NCBI GenBank assembly: GCA_934130085.1
Contig: CAKOXK010000007.1
Coordinates: 9,080 to 73,079 of the forward strand
Direction of reading: 5' to 3'
Length of the DNA: 64,000 nucleotides
From: an uncultured Clostridia bacterium
GTDB taxonomy: Bacteria > Bacillota > Clostridia > TANB77 > CAG-508
Positions 17,686 to 25,085 of this stretch are shown here, piece after piece. The notes beneath the pieces were generated by a model, which was not told the DNA's origin, ran no database searches, and saw nothing but the letters and a program-made list of their open reading frames with translations. Made by a program: the position numbers and the translations under genes. Each line of letters starts with the position of its first letter. Within the stretch, counting starts at the first letter, position 1.

Positions 17686-18756
17686 ATGAAGAACTTTATT
17701 AAATTTATAATATTCTTAGCAATACTACTTGTAACATTATCAATTTGCACATTCATTCTTAACCCAGCAGGAAGTTTTAATGAATGGAATGCAACAAATA
17801 CAATAGTGGATTTTTACAAGCAAGATAAAGAAACTATAGATGTTATGTATCTAGGTGCATCTGGAGTATATACTGGAGTATCTCCATTTGAAATATATCA
17901 AGAAGATGGAATAACAGGATATTCGTTATCAACTCCAGGACAAAAAATATGGTCATCATATTATTTGATAAAAGAAGCTCTAAAAACGCAAAAGCCTAAA
18001 ATGATATTTTTAGAAAGCGGAGAGATATTCAACTCGGCAAAAAATGAACAAGAGTTAAATAAAAGAAATGTAATAGATACAATGAAATTTGGAAAAAACA
18101 AACTAGAAATGATTAACGACGAAATATATGGTTTCTCAAACTGGCAAAAGCTAGGATGTGTATTTCCAATACTAAGATACCATGGAAGATGGGATAAAAT
18201 AGATCAAAATGATGTAAGAAAACTTGTATGCAGAGGAGAAAACACATATAAAGGTTATCTTCTAGAGTCAAGAATAAAAAAATTAGCAGGAAGAAATAAA
18301 AGAATAAAGAGTGAAAAAGAAGAATTAAATGAGAACTTTGATGAAATCAAAACATCAGACGTATCAGAAGACGCAAAAAAATATATACAAAAGATATTAG
18401 AAATATGCAATCAAAATGAAATTAAACTGGTATTATTAAAGATACCAGAGCCAACATACTGGTCTGTAGAAAAGAGTGCATCTGTTTATAAATATGCAGA
18501 GGAGATACATGTTCAATATATAGATTTAAACTATGATGAAAATATAAACATTGATTGGGATAAAGATACTCAAGATGAGGGAAACCACTTAAATATATAT
18601 GGAGCAGAAAAGGTTGGAAAGTATATAGCAACCTACTTAAAAAACAACTACAATTTAGATGACCACAGAAATGATGAGAAATATCAAAAATGGAATGATG
18701 AACTAGAAAATTATAAAAAACAAAAAGAAATAGTGAAAGAAAGGGGACATGGGTAA
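17686..18756 (+). CDS. dltD: DltD-like SGNH-fold membrane-anchored protein
   Basis: 356 residues from ATG 17686 (after AAAGGGGAGAAG), 13 nt past the dltB stop; an upstream start overlapping dltB is rejected. One N-terminal membrane helix (5-26) with the rest outside. The SGNH-type nucleophile motif is YLGASGVYTG (Ser59), and the C-terminal catalytic Asp/His region is DEGNHLNIYG (about 297-306). DltD takes part in the extracellular transfer of D-alanine to teichoic acid. The sequence is closer to the general DltD/DUF1574-like SGNH group than to Bacillus DltD, so the symbol rests on operon position. Confidence 0.75.
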   Translation: MKNFIKFIIFLAILLVTLSICTFILNPAGSFNEWNATNTIVDFYKQDKETIDVMYLGASGVYTGVSPFEIYQEDGITGYSLSTPGQKIWSSYYLIKEALKTQKPKMIFLESGEIFNSAKNEQELNKRNVIDTMKFGKNKLEMINDEIYGFSNWQKLGCVFPILRYHGRWDKIDQNDVRKLVCRGENTYKGYLLESRIKKLAGRNKRIKSEKEELNENFDEIKTSDVSEDAKKYIQKILEICNQNEIKLVLLKIPEPTYWSVEKSASVYKYAEEIHVQYIDLNYDENINIDWDKDTQDEGNHLNIYGAEKVGKYIATYLKNNYNLDDHRNDEKYQKWNDELENYKKQKEIVKERGHG

Positions 18757-18776
18757 ACTGTAATAATGCTAAGAAA

Positions 18777-18992
18777 AAAGAATCAATATTATATTATTTT
18801 TCATGTCTTGTTCGTTTCTTTCTTCGTTAGTCGAAAGTAACTTTCGGTCGCTATGCGTCATTTTAAACAATATAAATTATGTCTTGTTTGTTTTGTTCTT
18901 TGTTAGTTGAAATTATACTTTAGAGGAAAAGAAATATCCGTGTTCGCTTGAGCGATACACGGATATTTCAAATAATATAATATTAATTCTTT
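18777..18992. repeat. Dispersed palindromic repeat, copy B (composite, two modules)
   Basis: Outer arms at 18777-18799 and 18970-18992 are complementary over 23 positions with one mismatch (AAAGAATCAATATTATATT.. left). Inside are two partial modules: ..TTGTTCGTTTCTTTCTTCGTTAGTCGAAAG.. at about 18806 and a variant with a GAAATATCCGTGT / ACACGGATATTTC hairpin (18930-18970). It lies between convergent genes. Confidence 0.72.
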
Positions 18993-19396
18993 TATTTTAA
19001 TCTGATTAGTATTGCAATTGCTAATAAAATAATGATTACTCCAACTGCTATTAATATGATGTTAAGAATTTCTGTTGCTCCCATGCTAGCAGATGATGTG
19101 CTTACATTATTTACACTTTGAATTACTGTTGAATTTGTTTTAGCAACTGAATTAGATATGCTTGATACTGAGTTAGAAGAAGTTGCCAAGTTATTTGATG
19201 ATACCGATGAAGTAGACTGATTACTTTGTATTGAGGTGCCAACAGTAGAATTTTGATAAGTAGATGATGACACAGATTGAGTAGAATTTAAAGAAGTTGG
19301 TTGAGTCTGTGAAGAAGCATTTACTTTTGATGCAAAAAGAAAAGCTAAAAAAGAAGCAAGTAAAACAATTAACACTGAGTTTATTTTTCTATACAT
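18992..19396 (-). CDS. Ser/Thr/Asn-rich secreted tail-anchored protein
   Basis: 134 residues. Signal peptide 1-27 (cleavage near VNA-S), a central segment of almost only Ser, Thr, Asn, Gln and Val, and a C-terminal membrane helix (ILNIILIAVGVIIILLAIAILI) ending RLK. GGAGGATAATT precedes the ATG. No catalytic or binding motif is visible; a flexible, possibly glycosylated wall-spanning spacer or a signalling stub are both possible. It converges on the dlt operon, with a palindromic repeat between. The low-complexity core makes homology calls unreliable. Confidence 0.68.
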   Translation of the reverse strand: MYRKINSVLIVLLASFLAFLFASKVNASSQTQPTSLNSTQSVSSSTYQNSTVGTSIQSNQSTSSVSSNNLATSSNSVSSISNSVAKTNSTVIQSVNNVSTSSASMGATEILNIILIAVGVIIILLAIAILIRLK

Positions 19397-19547
19397 AATT
19401 ATCCTCCAAAATGTATAATTTAATATTTTTTAAATCATAATATATTTTAGTAAAAAAGTCCAGTAAAAATAAAAAAAATAAAAAAACATTAAATATATTT
19501 ACTTTTAATAAAAAAAGATTTAAAATAAAAATTTAGGAGGGATAATT

Positions 19548-20540
19548 ATGACAAAAATAGCTTTTTTTGATACAAAAAAATATGATAAGGATGTATTTGA
19601 AAAATACAATAAAGATTTTGGTTTTGACATAACATATTATGAATCAAGATTAAACCATGAAACAGCTCCTTTGACAAAAGGATATGATGTTGTATGTGTA
19701 TTTGTAAATGATAATTGCGATGAAGAAACAATGAGAATATTAAATGAAAACGGAGTAAAAGTACTTGCTCTTAGGTGTGCGGGATATAACAATGTTGATT
19801 TGAAAAATAAAGGGAATATAAAGGTAGTACGTGTTCCACAATATTCTCCTTATGCTGTTGCAGAACATGCTGTAGCATTGCTTCTTAATATTGATAGAAA
19901 GTTGTACAAGTCATATCAAAGAACAAAAAAGTATAACTTCTCAATAGATGGATTACTAGGTTTTGATATTCATGGCAAAACTGTCGGTGTTATTGGAACC
20001 GGAAGAATAGGAAAAGTATTTATAAAAATAATGAAGGGCTTTGGAGCAAATATCTTAGCTTATGATGTATATGAAGATAAGGAATTTGAAAAGCAAGAAG
20101 GCTTTAAATATGTTGATCTTGATACATTATATAAAGAATCAGATATTATATCTTTACACTGTCCATTATTTAAAGAAACAGAGGGAATGATAAATAAGGA
20201 TAGTATAGATAAAATGAAAAAAGGAGTATACATTATTAACTGCAGTAGAGGAAAACTAATAAAAACAGATGATTTAGTTGAAGAACTTTCAACTGGTAAA
20301 ATCGGTGGAGTTGGTCTAGATGTGTACGAAAACGAAGAAAAATTCTTTTTACGTGATAATTCAAATGATTATGTAAGAGACAAGAACTTATCAATATTAC
20401 TTTCTATGCCTAATGTAATAATAACATCACATCAAGCATTCTTTACAAGAGAAGCATTAAATAATATTGCAACAGATACACTTCAAAATATAAAAGATGA
20501 AATAGAAGAAGAAAAATGTGCAAATGAAATAGAATTATAA
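19548..20540 (+). CDS. ldhA: D-lactate dehydrogenase (D-2-hydroxyacid dehydrogenase)
   Basis: 330 residues. NAD-dependent reduction of pyruvate to D-lactate in fermentation. Rossmann motif VGVIGTGRIGKVF near residues 144-156, substrate loop Arg in INCSRGKLI, catalytic Glu in GVGLDVYENE and His in TSHQAFFTREAL; RCAGYNNVDL and RVPQYSPYAVAEHAVAL are LdhA-type hallmarks. GGAGGGATAATT is the binding site. A hydroxyisocaproate-type dehydrogenase is possible, but the RVPxYSPxAVAEH pattern favours lactate. Standing alone, it follows the minus-strand surface protein. Confidence 0.87.
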   Translation: MTKIAFFDTKKYDKDVFEKYNKDFGFDITYYESRLNHETAPLTKGYDVVCVFVNDNCDEETMRILNENGVKVLALRCAGYNNVDLKNKGNIKVVRVPQYSPYAVAEHAVALLLNIDRKLYKSYQRTKKYNFSIDGLLGFDIHGKTVGVIGTGRIGKVFIKIMKGFGANILAYDVYEDKEFEKQEGFKYVDLDTLYKESDIISLHCPLFKETEGMINKDSIDKMKKGVYIINCSRGKLIKTDDLVEELSTGKIGGVGLDVYENEEKFFLRDNSNDYVRDKNLSILLSMPNVIITSHQAFFTREALNNIATDTLQNIKDEIEEEKCANEIEL

Positions 20541-20650
20541 TTGCGCTAACAAGTTTATTACATTCAATTGACTTTAGATTATAATGGGTTGAATTTAGAA
20601 TATTCTAATGATAATCTATCTTCATAAGAATATAACAAGGAGAATAGATT

Positions 20651-21601
20651 ATGAAGCAGAAGATGAAAAAAATTGATGGAAGAAAAATAAAATATGAGGC
20701 TCAAGAAAAAGGAATTACTATACTGGCTCTTGTTATTACAATTATTGTGCTTTTGATATTAGCAGGAATAACAATAAAAACATTAAGCTCGGATGATGGA
20801 ATTATAAACAAAGCTAAAGAGGCAAAATTGGAGTATGAAAATGCAGCCTTACTAGAGCAATCAGGACTAAATAAAATCACTAATACAATTGATAATGTTA
20901 AAGAGGAAATGATTCCAAAAGATAAGGAAGCTGTAGAAACAACTGTTAGCCTTTCAGGGGCAGGAACAGTAGCTAGTGACCCTAAGGTTACTGCAAGTAT
21001 TGAACTTAGAGATAGTTTCTCAGGAGTTAACTTAGCAAAATGTAAATGGGTTGCCAACAATAGTGCAGATACATTAGGAACAAATGAATCAAAATATACT
21101 AATGCAATTAGCTCGGAAAAAAGCCAAATAACAATTCCTTTAGCAGTAGGAAGTAATTACCTACATATTCTAGCTACTGATAATGCAGGTAATGCAAAAG
21201 AAACAATAACACAAGCTATAAATGTTACGCAAATCAATCATGTTCATACTGGAAATTCTTCAACAAATGGAGGTTGTTACACTACTCCAGTATACCATAC
21301 TCATACAGATGCATGCTACAAAACAGTTACTTCCTATGATCCGCATTTTTTCAACAGGTGTTGGGGATATAATGCAGACACAAACGAGGAGCATTGGAGC
21401 TGTGCATATTGTAATGCTGACTGGTGTGGAGATGCTACAGCACATGATGAAAGTTTTTACGCTGATCCATGGAATACGGGAGGATGCCCACAAAGAGCGC
21501 ATCAAAGCAAAAAACTAAGTTGCGGAAAGACTGATCAAACTGTTGAGAGTTATGCATTAAGTTGTACAAAAGTTGCTGATGGATATACCATAGCATACTA
21601 A
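20651..21601 (+). CDS. Pilin-like surface protein with Cys/His-rich C-terminus
   Basis: 316 residues. The N-terminus has a basic leader, then EKGITILALVITIIVLLI, a class III/type IV pilin-like processing site (Gly before a hydrophobic helix) followed by LAGITIKTLSSDDGIINKAKEAK, an opening common in gut Clostridia pseudopilins. An Ig-like segment (about 95-195) leads to a C-terminal domain of about 120 residues rich in Cys, His and aromatics (HTHTDACYK, NRCWGY, WSCAYCNADWCG, LSCGKTDQTVESYALSC), suggesting disulfides or metal binding. No pilin peptidase or assembly ATPase is in the window. AAGGAG precedes the ATG. Function unknown. Confidence 0.7.
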   Translation: MKQKMKKIDGRKIKYEAQEKGITILALVITIIVLLILAGITIKTLSSDDGIINKAKEAKLEYENAALLEQSGLNKITNTIDNVKEEMIPKDKEAVETTVSLSGAGTVASDPKVTASIELRDSFSGVNLAKCKWVANNSADTLGTNESKYTNAISSEKSQITIPLAVGSNYLHILATDNAGNAKETITQAINVTQINHVHTGNSSTNGGCYTTPVYHTHTDACYKTVTSYDPHFFNRCWGYNADTNEEHWSCAYCNADWCGDATAHDESFYADPWNTGGCPQRAHQSKKLSCGKTDQTVESYALSCTKVADGYTIAY

Positions 21602-21610
21602 GGTTCAAAT

Positions 21611-21653
21611 AAAATAAAAGCTTACCTAAAAAAGGTGAGCTTTTATTTTTTAA
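21611..21653 (+). terminator. Terminator after the Cys/His-rich pilin-like gene
   Basis: 17-bp perfect stem AAAATAAAAGCTTACCT / AGGTGAGCTTTTATTTT followed by T-rich sequence, 9 nt after the stop codon. Confidence 0.9.
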
Positions 21654-21919
21654 TTAATCTTTTAGATTAATTAAAATCTGATAATATCAAAATACCACGA
21701 AAGCCTTGTAAAATCAACGCTTAGAGAACCAGTGTAAAGAATGTGTAATAAGAAAAAAGATTTTTTTTCTAAATATGAAATCGAGGAATAACCTACTTAG
21801 AGTAAGCATTCCTCGATTTTTATTTTTTTATTAAGCTAAAAGATTAATTAAAAAGTAAAAAACAATGTAAACGCAGTAGTATCAACGGTTTGCAAAATTT
21901 TAAAGGAGAAAATTTAAAA
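21654..21919. other. Gene-free gap with att-like sequences and an orphan terminator
   Basis: No gene is seen. Contents: GTGTAAAGAATGTGTAA (21732-21748), which resembles arm-type direct repeats seen near tyrosine-integrase sites; two related stretches sharing ATCAACG plus TT (about 21707-21724 and 21872-21889); and a 12-bp perfect hairpin, AAATCGAGGAAT / ATTCCTCGATTT (21778-21789 with 21808-21819), followed by a T-run, which ends a transcript of unknown origin. It may be the scar of a departed integrated element. Confidence 0.4.
21778..21830 (+). terminator. Orphan Rho-independent terminator
   Basis: Stem AAATCGAGGAAT / ATTCCTCGATTT, 18-nt loop, then TTTATTTTTTTATT. No gene ends just upstream, so either an unannotated small RNA (21654-21780) ends here or it insulates the next gene. 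Confidence 0.7.
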
Positions 21920-23693
21920 ATGATGTATGAAAAAAATGCTTTAAAATTAAATGGAAATTCTAGTTTAAAAAGAAAATTTAAAATAGTAGAAAACGTAAAC
22001 GTGAATAAAAATCGAAAAGACCAAGAGCGGCAATAGTTATAAAATAAGTCAAGCCGGAATTTCACTAGTTGCTTTAGTTGTGACAATAATTATTCTTTTA
22101 ATTTTAGCGGGAATAACAATTGGAACGTTAACATCCGATTCAGGAATAATAGGGAAAGCGAAAGATGCAGCAAATACCTATAAAAAAGCTGAAGCAGAAG
22201 AAAACAATTCAATAAAAAGTATGATAGAGGCAATAAAGAAATCTTCAAACAGAAGTACAGAAGAACCAGTAATTGAGAAATCAAAACCAAATGCTCCGGT
22301 TCTTAAGACTGGGATGACTCCAGTAAAATTTGAAGTTGATGAAAAAGATTCTAGTAAGATGAAAACTGTAAAAACAACTTCAAGTGATTCAGAATGGTAT
22401 AATTATGATGAAAAGAAATGGGCTAATGCAATGACTGAAGACGGAAGCTTATGGGTATGGATACCAAGGTATGCTTACAGAATAAATGAACCAGATTCAG
22501 CAGATGCAGAGCAAAAAGGAACAACAGATGTAGTTTTCTTAAGAGGTTTAACGGATACTTACATTGGAGAAGATGGAGATGTTTATGATGATGTAAAAAG
22601 ATGTAAAACAGAAACAGAACAAATAGATACAACAACAGGATGGACAGTTCACCCAGCATTTACAAATGAAAGTTCAATAAATTATAGAAACGGCGGATGG
22701 GATTCAGAGTTATACGGAATATGGGTAGCAAAATTCGAAGCAGCATTCGCAACAACAAGCAATGTACCATCAAATAAAGTAAGGGTATCAAGTGGTATCA
22801 ACTACTCACAATCAACAGTGTGGGGACCAAACGCAATATATAAAGCAGAGGTAGATTCATCAGCAACAACAGATGGAAGTATAAAAGCAAGAAACTATGT
22901 AGATGGAATATATGGAAGTACAGCAACATCAATAAAATACCCAACATTCCAAGGTTCAAGCTATTCAATGAACTATATAAATCATAATGATGCATACTTA
23001 TTATCAAGAAAATTAACAGCAGAAGGAAACATATATGGATTGTCAAGCGATGCAGATAGCCATTTAATAAAGAACAGTGAATGGGGCTCAGTATCATATT
23101 TAAGTAAGAGCGAATATGGACTAGGCTCAGTTGATATTGCAATAAATAATAAAAACTTTAATGATCATACAAATAACGTATATGCAGGAACAGGCTATAA
23201 TAATCAAGGAAAAAAATGGAATGATATAAGCATAGAAAAAGGATACTCAGCATCAACTACAGGAAACATATATGGAATATATGATATGAGTGGTGGCACA
23301 TGGGAAAGAGTAGCATCATACATAAATAATTCTATTGGAGCAGGAAACAGAAACACTTATGGAGCAAGCGTAGTAACAGGAGGAGCTAAAAGCACTAAAT
23401 ATGCAACAGTTTACCTAAGTAATGAAACAGATAGTACAAATACAGACGATAAAAGAGGAGAGGCTAACTACAATGTTAACAATAAAATATACGGCGATGC
23501 GGTTAGAGAAACATCTACAAAAGGTAGCGAAAAATTGTCATGGTACTCAGACTACTCTTACTTTCCTGAAGGCGGCTCTCCGTTCTTCATTCGCGGTGGT
23601 TATTGGGACAGCGTCGGTGCTGGGCTTTTCTACTTCAGTCGTGATTGTGGTAATAACAATTACAATGTTGGGTTCAGGCCAGTCTTGATGTGA
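21920..23693 (+). CDS. Pilin-like protein with variable C-type-lectin/FGE-like tail; 5' frameshift
   Basis: The main frame (22080-23693, 537 residues from an internal GTG) starts inside a pilin-like membrane segment. The true start is probably ATG 21920, behind AAAGGAGAA, giving MMYEKNALKLN.. in another frame; one extra A in the runs at 22007-22018 separates it from KTKSGNSYKISQAGISLVALVV. The body holds WVWIPRYAYRI, GIWVAKFEA and TGNIYGIYDMSGGTWE, then a tail with FIRGGYW and NVGFRPVLM, the formylglycine-enzyme/C-type-lectin scaffold used by diversity-generating retroelement targets. Probably a displayed ligand-binding protein. The type III toxin-antitoxin locus begins 50-110 nt downstream. 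Confidence 0.68.
23581..23690 (+). other. Candidate variable region (DGR-type) at the 3' end of the pilin-like gene
   Basis: Between the conserved RGG and GFRP anchors nearly every codon ends in C or T: TAT, GAC, AGC, GTC, GGT, GCT, TAC, AGT, CGT, GAT, TGT, AAT, AAC. All are reachable from AAC or AAT by changing only A. Base composition also jumps: 32 of 60 bases at 23581-23640 are G or C, against roughly one third elsewhere. This is the signature expected of an adenine-mutagenised variable region. No template repeat or reverse transcriptase is visible here, so the machinery would have to act from elsewhere or have been lost. Confidence 0.55.
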
Positions 23694-23740
23694 TAAACAT
23701 CTAAAATAAAAAAATAACAAATATAAATTGCTGTTAATTA

Positions 23741-23769
23741 TTGACAAGGTGATATTTATATGATATTAT
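23741..23769 (+). promoter_or_regulatory. Promoter of the type III antitoxin RNA
   Basis: TTGACA (23741-23746), 17-nt spacer, TATTAT (23764-23769). Predicted transcription start about 23776, ahead of the tandem repeats. Confidence 0.75.
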
Positions 23770-23800
23770 GCATATAATAATTAAAGACATCATAGTTTTT

Positions 23801-23900
23801 AATAAATGTGTTTGTCGCCGCCTCTTTGGCGAGATATAAATGAGAGAGTGAATAAATGCGTTTGTCGCCGCCTCTTTGGCGAGGTATAAATGAGAGAGTG
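23801..23900 (+). repeat. Two tandem 50-bp repeats of the antitoxin RNA
   Basis: Units 23801-23850 and 23851-23900 differ at only two positions (GTG/GCG near the start; GAGAT/GAGGT in the middle); a third begins at 23901 as GATAAAT. The low copy number (just over two) and the unit length are close to the CptIN family. Confidence 0.9.
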
Positions 23901-23914
23901 GATAAATTTAATGG

Positions 23915-23943
23915 GGCTTACCGTAAAAACGGTAGGCCTTTTA
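23915..23943 (+). terminator. Attenuating terminator between antitoxin repeats and toxin
   Basis: 10-bp stem GGCTTACCGT / ACGGTAGGCC (one G-T pair) with a 4-nt A loop and TTTTA tail, placed just before the toxin ribosome binding site. Confidence 0.85.
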
Positions 23944-23963
23944 TATTAGTTAGGAGATAAAAC

Positions 23964-24467
23964 ATGAAGGCTGACATTGGATATTTCTATTTCATAAAGG
24001 ATGATTTCTTTGACATTGCGGATGATCCAGAATTAATGCAAAACAAAGAAAACGGAAACAGGAGACCATGCTACTATTGCATTAAAAGCGATGAATATGA
24101 AAGCATTATGTGGTTTATTCCGGTTAGTACTAAGGTAAAGAAATACAAGGAAATATATGAGCACAAAATAAAAAAACAAATGGAACAAGGAAAGAATATC
24201 TCTATAGATACAATTGTCTTTGGCAATGTAGCAAATACATATAGCGCATTTCTTATTCAAAATATGTTTCCTACAACTATGGAATATATAGAAGGAAAGT
24301 ACATAAAAAATAAAGTACAAATTAGGGTTTCAGATCAGTTAGAAAAAGAAATAATATATAAAACGAATAAAGTTTTGGAATTGTATAATCATGGAATGAA
24401 AAGAATTGTTTTTACTAAGATAGATAGAATATTGCATATTCTGACTGGGCAGATTACAAAAAAGTAA
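23964..24467 (+). CDS. cptN: Type III toxin-antitoxin toxin, CptN/ToxN-like endoribonuclease
   Basis: 167 residues. Opening GYFYFIKDDFFDIADDPELMQNKE.. RRPCYYC.. and IMWFIPVSTKVKKYKEIYEHK match my recollection of the CptN branch of the ToxN/AbiQ superfamily, sequence-specific endoRNases that arrest growth and can abort phage infection. The preceding repeat RNA and terminator are independent support. AGGAGATAAAAC is the binding site. A decayed copy of the neighbouring pilin-like gene tail starts 15 nt past the stop, so the locus appears to have been inserted between two such tails. Toxicity and target sequence cannot be read from this. Confidence 0.75.
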   Translation: MKADIGYFYFIKDDFFDIADDPELMQNKENGNRRPCYYCIKSDEYESIMWFIPVSTKVKKYKEIYEHKIKKQMEQGKNISIDTIVFGNVANTYSAFLIQNMFPTTMEYIEGKYIKNKVQIRVSDQLEKEIIYKTNKVLELYNHGMKRIVFTKIDRILHILTGQITKK

Positions 24468-24481
24468 TATATACTTATAAT

Positions 24482-24584
24482 GAAGATTTCTTTATGGGAT
24501 GGATAAATGCAGGTCTTTTCTATTTTCATCGTTGGACACGGACAAGGCACATATAGCAATGGCTTCAGGGTAACCTTAATATAG
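24482..24584 (+). pseudogene. Orphan C-terminal tail of a pilin/FGE-like protein, frameshifted
   Basis: Translating from 24482 gives EDFFMGWINAGLFYFHRWT; after skipping one surplus base near 24536-24540 it continues GQGTYSNGFRVTLI and a stop. This matches FFIRGG..VGAGLFYFSR..NVGFRPVLM of the gene ending at 23693, including exactly nine residues between R and GFR. No 5' part exists. The sequence after the stop also resembles that after 23693, up to a TTGACA promoter. Confidence 0.65.
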
Positions 24585-24636
24585 TTTAAAATAAGAAAAT
24601 ATCAACTGAAGTATAAAAAATAAATTTATTTTACTA

Positions 24637-24665
24637 TTGACAAGAACAAATGTTTTGCGTATTAT
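24637..24665 (+). promoter_or_regulatory. Promoter ahead of the RhuM fragment
   Basis: TTGACA (24637-24642), 17-nt spacer, TATTAT (24660-24665): the same hexamers and spacing as the antitoxin promoter at 23741, in the same position relative to an FGE-like tail. Confidence 0.65.
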
Positions 24666-24712
24666 TATTTTTAATTTAAAGAAGAACAAACTATGAAAGG
24701 ATTCTAAAAATA

Positions 24713-25001
24713 ATGGGTAACGAATTAGATGAGCAAAATAGATTTATAATGCATACAACAGATGATGGAAAAGTAGAAATTGAAGTAAGACTAGAAGACG
24801 AAAATGTATGGCTAACTCAAAATTCAATGGCGGAATTATTTGACACAACTAGGAATAATATAACAATGCACATAAAAAACATCTTTGAAGAAGGAGAACT
24901 ACAAGAAAATTCAGTTAGTAAGGAATCCTTACTAACTGCTAAAGATGGAAAAAATTACAAAACAAAATTTTATAATTTAGATTTAATTATCTCTGTAGGA
25001 T
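24713..25001 (+). pseudogene. RhuM-family protein, N-terminal fragment
   Basis: About 96 residues match the start of RhuM/virulence-associated proteins: VEIEVRLEDENVWLTQNSMAELFDTTRNNITMHIKNIFEEGEL.. YNLDLIISVGY. Intact members exceed 300 residues and are common accessory genes near mobile elements and toxin-antitoxin or restriction loci; function is not well established. Homology stops at ISVGY near 25001 and the frame then runs into unrelated sequence, ending at 25060. The deletion joint with the next fragment is within one or two bases of 25001. Confidence 0.75.
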
Positions 25002-25079
25002 ATTGTTGTAACTGCATTATTGCCATATATCGGTTACCCAAGAAGCCTAAATGCTATTAGATGTATAAATGAAGCATAA
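25002..25079 (+). pseudogene. Carboxymuconolactone decarboxylase-family protein, C-terminal fragment
   Basis: In the frame from 25002 the peptide IVVTALLPYIGYPRSLNAIRCINEA and a stop resembles the C-terminal helix pair of carboxymuconolactone decarboxylase/AhpD-like proteins (LPYIGYPRTLNA pattern). Only about 26 codons remain. It abuts the RhuM fragment, implying an illegitimate deletion that fused two foreign genes. Confidence 0.5.
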
Positions 25080-25085
25080 ATATGT

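Larger units (their letters stand above)
23776..23945 (+). ncRNA. Type III antitoxin RNA (CptI/ToxI-like)
   Basis: Promoter, two direct repeats of 50 bp plus the start of a third, then a terminator, immediately ahead of a ToxN-superfamily toxin gene: the defining layout of type III toxin-antitoxin loci. In that class the toxin endoribonuclease cuts the transcript into repeat-length RNAs that fold as pseudoknots and inhibit it. Each unit contains a TCGCC / GGCGA stem around CCTCTTT (for example 23815-23832). The leaky terminator lets a fraction of transcripts reach the toxin gene. Confidence 0.78.

Noticed and set aside
21920..23693. Reverse transcriptase/accessory DGR genes near the variable tail
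   Set aside because: All frames nearby were read and none shows an RT core such as YxDD, so only the target-like tail is claimed.
23801..23900. Short direct repeats that could be read as a CRISPR array
   Set aside because: The two 50-bp units are contiguous with no spacers, have a promoter and terminator, and precede a ToxN-like gene; no cas gene is present. Type III antitoxin repeats explain them.
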